A DNA stretch of 64,000 bases from Pelagibaculum spongiae (GTDB lineage: Bacteria > Pseudomonadota > Gammaproteobacteria > Enterobacterales > Pelagibaculaceae), in assembly GCF_003097315.1 (NCBI RefSeq), contig NZ_QDDL01000003.1, positions 62,001 to 126,000 on the forward strand, read 5' to 3'. Positions 44,687 through 52,484 of the stretch are shown here, piece after piece (positions within the stretch are counted from its first letter, which is position 1; every line of letters starts with the position of its first letter). A program made the position numbers and the translations under genes. Below the pieces are notes generated by a model. It saw only the letters and a list, made by a program, of their open reading frames with translations, ran no database searches and was not told the origin of the DNA.

Positions 44687-46314
44687 TAATAACCTAGCTC
44701 AACCAGCGATTGCTCAGCTTCTTGCAAGTACTTCTCATGAATTCGATTGCTATCTAACAAACGCTCAAGGAAATAATCAACGCCGGCCAAAATATCGGCA
44801 ATCAATTCTTGCTGCTGCTGACTGATCTGCTCTTGCTGTGATAGTTGATTCAACCATAAATTGCGCAATTCGCTGAGTAGCTGCCCGGCACGGTCAAAGC
44901 CGGCCATAACCAAACCACCTGCGATACTGGTCAGCAAGTGATCGATATCAATTTGTAACTGCGAAGATGGTTCACGTAACCAGCCAGTAAACGAGCTTCT
45001 GACACTTTCTAGGCTGCTCATCGCTTCGCGAATTACATGTGCTTCAGCGATCGACAATTCGTGCATCGCCAGCGCTTCTTTATTGGTGGTATTTTTACCA
45101 TCCAATGTGGCTTCAACCATCACTAATGCTTCGGCAATTCCGTTAAGCATTTCTTGGGGCAACTCACCCTGATTCATGTTGATCGCATCGAGTTGATCCA
45201 CCACCATTTGGCGCGGTTCAACCGCACCGAGCATTGCTAAGGTATCAGACAACCATTGCAACTTACTCGCCAAGAGAATCGGATCTTCTTCTGTACCGCG
45301 GCTTTCAGCGATCATATCGGTCAATGAACGAATCTTGGCCAATTCTTCGCGAATACCTTCAGCAACAATCGATTGAATTTCAGCATCTGGAGCACGCAAT
45401 GATTCACGCGCTTGCTCTAATTCAGCGTCACTGGCGCCACTAGAATGCAAATTAAAGGCTTCACGTAATTCAGCCACTACCGAACCATCACTGGTACTTC
45501 TGGCAACGTAGAATAATAAACTTTTCATTAGTGCTTCTGGTGGTTTTCCGCCCATTACACCCCGGCCTTGCTGTACTAATTGACGCATTTGGCTATCGAC
45601 CTGAGCTAGCAACAATTTAATTGCTGTGCCCTGATCAGTACCGCCTGCTTGCAAAGATTCAATCACCCCTTGCACCACCCACCACAATTGTCCCATTGGA
45701 TGAACGCCGCACAACTGGTCTAGTCGTTCTAAAGCGATTTTCATCGGTGAAGACCAATCATCTGCCGATTCGCCTCGTATCAGGCGTAATAATCCGACTT
45801 GATAAGCCAAACGTAATCGGCGCACCACTGGCTCAAAAGAAGCTAACGGTAAATCTTCACTCTTTAAGCTGATGCGTTGGGCAGCGGCTAGTGATGGATT
45901 AAATACCGCCGATTCGCTTAATAGTGGTGCCTTACGAACTGCGCGCAGTTCATTTAATAGTGGCAACAACACCATTGGGTTATCGGCTTGGCGCTCAGAA
46001 ACCTGTTCCAGATAAACCGGCAACTGCATCACCGCCTGCAACAGTAGCAACAAACCTTCTTCCGGCGTTTCTACTTTATGAGTAGTTAAAGCCTTGGCCA
46101 GTTGTTCCATTTCCTCAGCCAACAAGGCGGATCCATCTGTCTCAACCATGCGTAAACAGCCATGAACCTGATGCAGGTTTTCAATGGCCGACTCCAACTT
46201 GAACGGCGGAGGATTGTCAGCTTGGTTCTCTAACTGATCCTGAACCTGTTTCAGGTTCTTGCGGATTTCAGGGAGAATCCAGCTTAATGGTGAGAAGTCC
46301 TCGGTATTTGTCAC
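44686..46314 (-). CDS. fimL: FimL-like protein (ChpA N-terminal homologue)
   Basis: 542 residues, all helical. The N-terminal Hpt-like segment LHQVHGCLRMVETDGSALLAEEMEQLA matches the start of the chemotaxis kinase ChpA and of Pseudomonas FimL, but a phosphorylatable His in the usual context is not obvious. The end YLERLL-like YFLERLLDSNRIHEKYLQEAEQSLVELGY matches the end of FimL and the equivalent internal point of ChpA. FimL tunes cAMP and type IV pili. The GTG start at 46314 follows AAAGGAG and is preferred over TTG 46353. No pil-chp genes are nearby. Confidence 0.72.
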   Translation of the reverse strand: MTNTEDFSPLSWILPEIRKNLKQVQDQLENQADNPPPFKLESAIENLHQVHGCLRMVETDGSALLAEEMEQLAKALTTHKVETPEEGLLLLLQAVMQLPVYLEQVSERQADNPMVLLPLLNELRAVRKAPLLSESAVFNPSLAAAQRISLKSEDLPLASFEPVVRRLRLAYQVGLLRLIRGESADDWSSPMKIALERLDQLCGVHPMGQLWWVVQGVIESLQAGGTDQGTAIKLLLAQVDSQMRQLVQQGRGVMGGKPPEALMKSLLFYVARSTSDGSVVAELREAFNLHSSGASDAELEQARESLRAPDAEIQSIVAEGIREELAKIRSLTDMIAESRGTEEDPILLASKLQWLSDTLAMLGAVEPRQMVVDQLDAINMNQGELPQEMLNGIAEALVMVEATLDGKNTTNKEALAMHELSIAEAHVIREAMSSLESVRSSFTGWLREPSSQLQIDIDHLLTSIAGGLVMAGFDRAGQLLSELRNLWLNQLSQQEQISQQQQELIADILAGVDYFLERLLDSNRIHEKYLQEAEQSLVELGY

Positions 46315-46536
46315 TCTCGCTCCTTTGAACGATGAACTGCTAAAGCTGGGCAAAAGCTAATAATTTGCTTCGCCAAATGCAAGCTGAACATTACATGCTG
46401 CCCCATTTTGCTGCGTAAACATCATTAGCCCTATCGAATTTTCTGGCCAGACTTGCCGCATGTTCGCGCAGTGGGTTAGCATCTAGCTAAATCAAGACTG
46501 CATATAAGCAGCCCAATAAGAAGAATCATAAACGCG

Positions 46537-49065
46537 ATGCAAAAACTTCTACAGACTTTGTTTCTGCTGCTAGCGCTTTATACGACTGTTGCGAGCAGCA
46601 CCACGATAACTGGCTATGGCGGACAAACCAACAACGGTCAGTCACTTTTTGCCCAAGATCCTTGGGACTATTGTCAATATTTGTCCGATAAAGAATTTGG
46701 CGCAGGCAAAGCTGAAATCAATGACATCAGCTTTCCGCGAAAAAACTGTAAAGGTGACAACTGCAAACTTGAGTGCGGCATCAACCCCAACAATTCCAAA
46801 AAAACCTTAATTTACAAGGCCACCAAACAAAGTCGTGTTTGCGGCATCAACCAAGTCTGGTCTGAAAAAGCTCAAATCTGCAGCAGCGGTAAATATACCT
46901 CAATCAACCAGGTCAATTATGGTGATCAGTCCGATCACATTTCTATGATCGAAGGCGCAAATTCTGCAACTGGTAATTTATTTCTTGTGGAGCCTGAACT
47001 CAAATGGGATTCAATTTACCACGGCATTCCCTTTAGCCGATTTTACAACAGTTCAATTTCTCAAGACATCGGTTTAGGTGCTGGCTGGAGCCATAGCTAT
47101 AGTGCTCGGCTAAACATTGGCAAAACATCGATCAAAGTGACTCGCCCTGATGGCCAAAGTTATCGTGCTAAAAAGAAAAAACAGCGGTGGAAGTTACCAG
47201 ATTACATCCATGCCCAGCTGAAAAAAAATAGTGATAATGGTTGGACGCTGGCGATGGATCGTAGAATCGAAAAATACAATACGAATGGTTTGCTAACCAG
47301 TGTCACGTTCCCTGGTCAGTCAGAAATAAAACTGAGTTACAAAAAAGTAGCTGAGAACAAATCAGGCAAAACCATGCGCTTGGATAAAATCAGCCAAACT
47401 GACACTAGCAGTTTGCAATTTGGCTATCAAGACAATCGGTTAAGCAAAATCTCCAGCAATAATTCCGATGTTGCTAACTTCATTTACAAAAATGGATTAC
47501 TAAAACTGACCAACAATCAGCAATATAAATACAGTCAGCAGCTTCCAAAAAGAATCACATCAAGAACCCATTCAGGAAAAACACAAGGTTGGAAATATGA
47601 TCAGCACGGGCGAGTCTCTCAAATCACTCGCCCGGGAAACAGCCCAATCAAACTGCGTTATTTGAAAGGCAACAAAACCCGCATCAAGGAAGATGACCAG
47701 CGACAAATTGTTAGCAACAAACTAGACAGTTTGTTGTGGTATCAAAAAGCAGCGCCATCTAAAGTGGTTAGCAAAAAACCTGCTCTAGGTTTGTGGCCCA
47801 AGCAATTAAAGTTCAATGGCGAAGATATTTACTTGGAAAGCCAAAACCAATGGCTGAGTCGTTACACCGACTCTCGCCGCGACTGGTTGTTTGAATATAA
47901 CAGCCAACGGCTAGAAAATTTTATTCAAAAAGGCAAAACTATCACTTATCAGCAGGATGAAACTGGCCGTTTTTCTTCAGTAAAAATCGATGGTCAAGCA
48001 ACGCTTGAGGTCAGCCAACACACAGAGCAAGGGCTGCCAGCAACACTCTCAAACAGCAACTATCAGCTGCAACTTGAGTATGACAATGCAGGCCGTTTGA
48101 TTTCAGCTAAAGACCCTACCTTGCTATTGCAAATAAAATTTCAGGGTGATTATTTAAGTTCTGCCACTTTGAACGGTAATTCTTTGAGTTTTTTCAAAAC
48201 CAACCAAGGCTGGCAGTGGGATGCTGGAGATCTTGGCAAGGTCACCGCGCAAACCAAGAAAGATTTATTGTCAGAAATTTCTGTGGATGGTGATCAGCAA
48301 AAAATCGATCAACAGTTTAAAAAACTCAGCCGAGTGATTACTCGATTAAGCCTACTCAGCGGCAGTTTTTTCTTTCCTGAATTACAGCAGAATAATCTAA
48401 CGCCGTTGGTTTATAGCAACAAAGCATTTGCCAAAGCACTTCAGCCGCTGTTGTCGTTACGGCCTTACTTGTTCCTGACTAATAATCAATTGGGTTATTT
48501 GCCAGCTAACCGACAACTGAAAATGCGGGTGAATGGCGATAATTATACTTTGCAGTATCAAGCCACTGGCCAGCTGCAAAGCATTGTACAGCCTGATGGT
48601 CAGCAACAAGCCATGCCACAAAGATCAACCGATCGAGATACGTTAGGTCGTTTGATCAAACTGTCGCTTGAGCAGTCGCGAGCGAGCAATGCTGAACAAC
48701 CGAACACTCAATCAACAAATGCGCAAACAACAAATACCAGCCGCAGTTATGTGTATCTACACAGCTTTTCTCTGGACGATCAATTAAGCGAAATTATTAC
48801 TGATCAGCATAAATTATTGATTGATAAAGACGGTGACATTTCAGCTCAGTTAAAACAGTCTGAAAAAATCGCCCAAGTAGCGAATAAGAAAAAACGTTTG
48901 AAAGATCGAATGCTTAAACGCTACAACCGTTTAAAAGAAGACACGCCTGCACTCGATCCTACCGAGTTATCTCCTAAAGATCAGCAACTTTGGTGTTCCG
49001 GTGAATTCCGCTGGCAAGACAACCCAGAACTTAACCTGGAAAACTGGTTAAGTGATTGTCGGTAG
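46537..49065 (+). CDS. Secreted RHS-like protein without a recognisable toxin tip
   Basis: 842 residues with a signal peptide (LLQTLFLLLALYTTVASS). A Cys-rich region (about 45-120) with six or more Cys is followed by a DUF6531-type segment, ISMIEGANSATGNLFLVEPEL, and then YD-repeat-like phrases (FYNSSISQDIGLGAGWSHSYSARL, YDQHGRVSQITRPGNSPIKLRY, YQQDETGRFSSVKIDG, YDNAGRLISAKDP). There is no RHS core DPxG motif and no variable toxin domain; it ends LENWLSDCR. It may be a cell-surface or shell-like protein. Codon use is like the core genome. Confidence 0.7.
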   Translation: MQKLLQTLFLLLALYTTVASSTTITGYGGQTNNGQSLFAQDPWDYCQYLSDKEFGAGKAEINDISFPRKNCKGDNCKLECGINPNNSKKTLIYKATKQSRVCGINQVWSEKAQICSSGKYTSINQVNYGDQSDHISMIEGANSATGNLFLVEPELKWDSIYHGIPFSRFYNSSISQDIGLGAGWSHSYSARLNIGKTSIKVTRPDGQSYRAKKKKQRWKLPDYIHAQLKKNSDNGWTLAMDRRIEKYNTNGLLTSVTFPGQSEIKLSYKKVAENKSGKTMRLDKISQTDTSSLQFGYQDNRLSKISSNNSDVANFIYKNGLLKLTNNQQYKYSQQLPKRITSRTHSGKTQGWKYDQHGRVSQITRPGNSPIKLRYLKGNKTRIKEDDQRQIVSNKLDSLLWYQKAAPSKVVSKKPALGLWPKQLKFNGEDIYLESQNQWLSRYTDSRRDWLFEYNSQRLENFIQKGKTITYQQDETGRFSSVKIDGQATLEVSQHTEQGLPATLSNSNYQLQLEYDNAGRLISAKDPTLLLQIKFQGDYLSSATLNGNSLSFFKTNQGWQWDAGDLGKVTAQTKKDLLSEISVDGDQQKIDQQFKKLSRVITRLSLLSGSFFFPELQQNNLTPLVYSNKAFAKALQPLLSLRPYLFLTNNQLGYLPANRQLKMRVNGDNYTLQYQATGQLQSIVQPDGQQQAMPQRSTDRDTLGRLIKLSLEQSRASNAEQPNTQSTNAQTTNTSRSYVYLHSFSLDDQLSEIITDQHKLLIDKDGDISAQLKQSEKIAQVANKKKRLKDRMLKRYNRLKEDTPALDPTELSPKDQQLWCSGEFRWQDNPELNLENWLSDCR

Positions 49066-49088
49066 AAATCGATAACAACAGCAAATAA

Positions 49089-49118
49089 CAACGGCGTTTA
49101 AACAAACGCCGTTTTTTT
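49089..49118 (+). terminator. Terminator of the RHS-like gene
   Basis: AACGGCGTTT / AAACGCCGTT arms, short loop, then seven T. Confidence 0.9.
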
Positions 49119-49149
49119 ATTTGCGCCACCCTTTTTATTTGCGCCACCC
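49119..49149 (+). repeat. Two direct copies of ATTTGCGCCACCC
   Basis: Two 13-base direct copies separated by five T. Each holds the GCGCCACCC motif that also edges RAYT unit 1 and the relic at 61119-61125. Confidence 0.75.
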
Positions 49150-49290
49150 AAAATTATAACAATATCGAAATAAATTTTTCTTATATTCATTTTCAGCAAC
49201 TCTTTCTCAACAAAAACAGCAAAACTCTGTATAAAACCAAACAATATTGATATCACACCTATTTTTTTTGATTTATCTTATAATTTATTG

Positions 49291-49320
49291 CACGACAAAA
49301 GCCGGATAAGTTCCGGTGAT
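49291..49320. repeat. REP-like palindrome beside RAYT 2
   Basis: CACGACAAAAGCCGGATAAG with CCGG / CCGG arms, matching the palindrome at 29691-29725 in order and in distance to its RAYT gene. Confidence 0.55.
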
Positions 49321-49370
49321 CAATATCTTCTTATTTTAACCAAGGAAAGCTGATTAACGTCGAGCAACAA

Positions 49371-50477
49371 TCAAGACGGTGGTTGACTTCTAGTCATCTT
49401 TTGCGTATCTCGCCAATTTTGTGTCTGTTGCTTTACCCTCTGGCGGAATTGTTTCAGACTTAATGCATCACCCATTGCGTGGGCAAACTGTCGCGCACTG
49501 GCCATCACAGTGCTGCGACCGCTCATGGCAGATGCCCACCAGCGTGCATCAGTCTCAATTTGTAATCGTTCAAAAATCGGCGGCAACTCACTATCCATAT
49601 GATATTTCTTGTCATTTCTTGCCATGCGGGCGCTGGCATCTACCAGTTCTAAATAATCTTTTAATTTAAATGGCAACGGATGAATTTTATCTTTGATATT
49701 AATGCTAGATTTGGTTTTGCTATCGACAAAAGGTTTTAATCGGGCGAAATTATAATCGTAGCGCCGCTGATTATTTGTTTTTCGGCTTTTCTTTCTACGA
49801 TGGTTATTGACGGGTAATTCCGTTTCGACCCGAGCTTGCACTGAAGTATAATTCGATGTTTCTGGCGTTTTTGCAATACCGGCACGCAATGGATTTAGGT
49901 CGACATAAGCCATACAGGTGAGCAACGCCTGCTCATCCAAAAGGGCTTGTGCTTTAAATCGTCCCTCCCAGAATCGACCACTACATTGGTCTTCCGCGTT
50001 GGCCATTCGTGCCAGCGGCTCGTTAATTGAGCGCATAAACCAGCTAATGGAATATAATCGCTTGCGATAAATAGTATCAGCAGTTTCTTCAACCCATTGA
50101 ATTTGCATTTGAGTCAGCATGTGAAATTTGTCAGGATCGAGATAATCTTTAATCCATGGATGCGCTTCGAATACCTTGCAGTATTGCAACAACACCTGCT
50201 TAATATTCCATTTTTTCGCGCGCTCCACATCTACATACACCACCAGATGATAGTGGTTGGACATCACGGCATAAGATGCAATATCAACCGCGAACGCTTG
50301 GCTGAGTCGATCAATTCGGTCGACAATCCACTGGCGGCGGTGGTCATAGTTTCTACGAAATTTTTTAAGCAGCGTTGGATCTTCGCCGCATAGCCACCCA
50401 CTGCGTACGCAGCGACTTACTACATGTAGAAACGGATTTTCTTTTGGGTCATAGAGAATAGCTCTGGGTGCTGGCAT
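49371..50477 (-). CDS. REP-associated tyrosine transposase (Y1 HUH), copy 2
   Basis: 368 residues, nearly the same as RAYT 1 across the whole Y1 domain (SNHYHLVVYV, CMAYVDLNPLRAGIAKTPE) and diverging in the C-terminal 100 residues and at scattered positions. It looks intact. The first part of its leader (50493-50556) matches RAYT 1 (AAGTGCCGCTCCTGCAAA), then similarity fades and no GGGTGGCG right edge is seen, so the right end of this unit is lost or different. Confidence 0.9.
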   Translation of the reverse strand: MPAPRAILYDPKENPFLHVVSRCVRSGWLCGEDPTLLKKFRRNYDHRRQWIVDRIDRLSQAFAVDIASYAVMSNHYHLVVYVDVERAKKWNIKQVLLQYCKVFEAHPWIKDYLDPDKFHMLTQMQIQWVEETADTIYRKRLYSISWFMRSINEPLARMANAEDQCSGRFWEGRFKAQALLDEQALLTCMAYVDLNPLRAGIAKTPETSNYTSVQARVETELPVNNHRRKKSRKTNNQRRYDYNFARLKPFVDSKTKSSINIKDKIHPLPFKLKDYLELVDASARMARNDKKYHMDSELPPIFERLQIETDARWWASAMSGRSTVMASARQFAHAMGDALSLKQFRQRVKQQTQNWRDTQKMTRSQPPS

Positions 50478-50711
50478 GATGTTAAAAAGACAACTTTTTC
50501 AAGTGCCGCTCCTGCAAACTTCAACGATTGCAAAAGATTAAGTCACTTGCAACCAGAAAAGAAATAGAAGTTTTTTTACCAGCGATAAGTACAACTATGG
50601 TTGGTAGTATTTATTTAGAATAAAATATTTTTATAAATAGCAAACCAATAAACAACCCAACCAGTTTACTCATAAATTATTTTTCATCTTGCATAGCTAT
50701 TCTTTTGGATG

Positions 50712-50748
50712 GCATGACCTTCGCATGACCTTCGTGAGCATGACCTTC
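50712..50748 (+). repeat. Three direct copies of GCATGACCTTC upstream of the candidate effector gene
   Basis: Copies start at 50712, 50723 and 50738. The third sits about where a -35 element would be for a TATAGT at 50768-50773. The placement fits an activator or repressor operator. The rest of the 50478-50802 gap holds only the RAYT 2 leader. Confidence 0.55.
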
Positions 50749-50802
50749 TTTTTTTCTTTCCTATGGCTATAGTTAACCAACTGATGAGAAAAGGAATACT
50801 CA

Positions 50803-52233
50803 ATGGACTCTAGCGCTCACCATTCACAAGCAACACCTAGCTCTAGGATTGTTTTCCATACCCTTGCGCCGGCTCGCATGCTTGCTTATCTAGAAAAACA
50901 CCCTTTAACAAACCCGAACCTTCCTACAACAACTGAATGGCTACAGTTAATTAATAATGTCAATGTCCCCGGCCGGATAGATCCAAAAGATGTCGATGAA
51001 GCCATAAGAGCACCTTCTTCTTTAGAAGTCACAGAAAGAATTCAGCTATTTTTAATGACGCTTGATACAGAAATAAATCAGATATCCAGCCTTGTCATGA
51101 TCTATAACGAGGTTCATGGCGAAGCACAAACACGCCTTCTTTATCAATTACTTAAGATTTTAAAATTGTGGTTAGAGGTGGCTCCATACACGGCAAACAC
51201 GGCAAACACAGCAAACACAGCAAACACAGCAAACACAGCAAACACGGATGAAAAGCTCTACATCACTCAAAACGATATAAAAGCAACTCGGCGGCCGGCC
51301 GTTGCAGATTTATTTGCAAAAGTTAGCACTTTATTGGCTAAAAGAATTCAATGCCCACTAAGCAGCTTAGAAGATAAAGCAAAAAAAATGTTTGAACCGC
51401 CCCAAAGAGTTGTTACACCACCTATTCCACCAAAACCTTACACACAACAACCTTATTCTACTGCACCTCCGCCGCTCCCACCGCGCTCATCATCTCATCA
51501 ACCGACAACCTCTCTAACCTTCGCCCATACATTGCCTCAGTATTCTATCTTGCCTCACAAGCTAGTTAAGGACAAAAAGCAATTGGAAAATAAGCGACTC
51601 GAATATTTATCTGAAGAACAAGTCGAACGCTTTCGCCTTCAATTTCAAAGTGGACGTCTTATGCAATATCATTGGTGGCAGAGCGAACCTGATGCATTTA
51701 AGAGGGTTCAGAACATGACATTCAAACCAAGCCACTCGCATATTTCGACTGGCCAGTTAAGTCTAGTTCTCGCTGAATCAAAAAATATGGCGAGGTCAAA
51801 TACGCAAAGCTTTCATGCCAAATCAGTTTCTGACTTCTGCGGCTGTATAATGAGCACATCTGGTATTTTCTATGCCGCACAGCATCTTGAGTTTCCAAGG
51901 GGTTATTCCATAACTAATTTCTATCATTCAAGTTATTTATCTGGAGCCAATGTCGCATTCGCTGGCATTATAAAAATAGTCCATGGTGAGGTGCAAGCTA
52001 TTTGTAACGACAGTGGCCATTACCAACCCGACAGAACGTCATTAGCGTCAGCACTTAGAGTAATGCAAAGTAATGGTGTCAATATAAATATAATAGAAGT
52101 TTTTGCTGTAAATCCAAAAACAAGTAAGCATGAGGCCATTGGCATGGGAAATGATGTGATTTTACAATACAGCATCTCGCAACCACAAAGCGCCTTACCG
52201 AAAGGAAATGCTCAAGACGGATGGATAATATAA
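50803..52233 (+). CDS. Candidate effector with SH3-type proline motifs and an IQM-like C-terminal domain
   Basis: 476 residues with no signal peptide or membrane helix. Order: helical region (15-128), TAN repeat (130-148), helical stretch to about 200, a proline-rich linker with PPIPPKP (206-212) and PPPLPPRS (222-229), both fitting P-x-x-P-x-K/R SH3 ligands, and then a C-terminal domain. That domain shows FHAKSVSDFCGCIMSTSGIF, YHSSYLSGANVAFAGIIKI (374-392) and SGHYQP (404-409), the phrases that mark plant IQM calmodulin-binding proteins and some bacterial secreted proteins (HSSFLAG...AAG...SGHYRP). Inference: a secreted host-directed protein. A good AAAAGGAA ribosome site precedes the start. 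Confidence 0.6.
   Translation: MDSSAHHSQATPSSRIVFHTLAPARMLAYLEKHPLTNPNLPTTTEWLQLINNVNVPGRIDPKDVDEAIRAPSSLEVTERIQLFLMTLDTEINQISSLVMIYNEVHGEAQTRLLYQLLKILKLWLEVAPYTANTANTANTANTANTANTDEKLYITQNDIKATRRPAVADLFAKVSTLLAKRIQCPLSSLEDKAKKMFEPPQRVVTPPIPPKPYTQQPYSTAPPPLPPRSSSHQPTTSLTFAHTLPQYSILPHKLVKDKKQLENKRLEYLSEEQVERFRLQFQSGRLMQYHWWQSEPDAFKRVQNMTFKPSHSHISTGQLSLVLAESKNMARSNTQSFHAKSVSDFCGCIMSTSGIFYAAQHLEFPRGYSITNFYHSSYLSGANVAFAGIIKIVHGEVQAICNDSGHYQPDRTSLASALRVMQSNGVNINIIEVFAVNPKTSKHEAIGMGNDVILQYSISQPQSALPKGNAQDGWII
51190..51243 (+). repeat. In-frame 9-bp tandem repeat (six units) in the candidate effector gene
   Basis: Six units of ACRGCAAAC encode Thr-Ala-Asn repeats; the central units are identical. 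Length change by whole units would keep the frame. Confidence 0.9.
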
Positions 52234-52331
52234 TAAAAGCTTGGCTCTTGCTGGGTAGCTGGTTAACTATTAAATCAGTTATGCACTTCAACCGCATGAA
52301 AATACCTACCACTTATAGGTATTCGCACTAT

Positions 52332-52348
52332 GCAGGCGGGCCGCCTGC
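52332..52348. other. Short GC-rich hairpin
   Basis: GCAGGCG / CGCCTGC with a 3-base loop lies in the 52234-52484 spacer, which holds no gene. Confidence 0.5.
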
Positions 52349-52429
52349 GCTCCCAGTATAAGCACTGATTGTCATGACTTAGCTTGCACCAACGCATGGC
52401 ACTACATTTGAGCATTCAGTCCGCAATAC

Positions 52430-52458
52430 AAAACCACCGACTTTAGCCGGTGGTTTTT
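52430..52458. terminator. Bidirectional terminator
   Basis: AAACCACCG / CGGTGGTTT arms with an 8-base loop and T tracts lie between the convergent candidate effector and rlmKL genes. Confidence 0.8.
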
Positions 52459-52484
52459 GAGTGTTGAAATATACCGAAATTAAT

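Noticed and set aside
46616-46810. 64-codon frame inside the RHS-like gene
   Set aside because: Alternate-frame shadow of the coding region.
51190-51243. CRISPR-like repeat
   Set aside because: Nine-base units with no spacers encode an in-frame amino-acid repeat. No CRISPR array was seen anywhere in the window.
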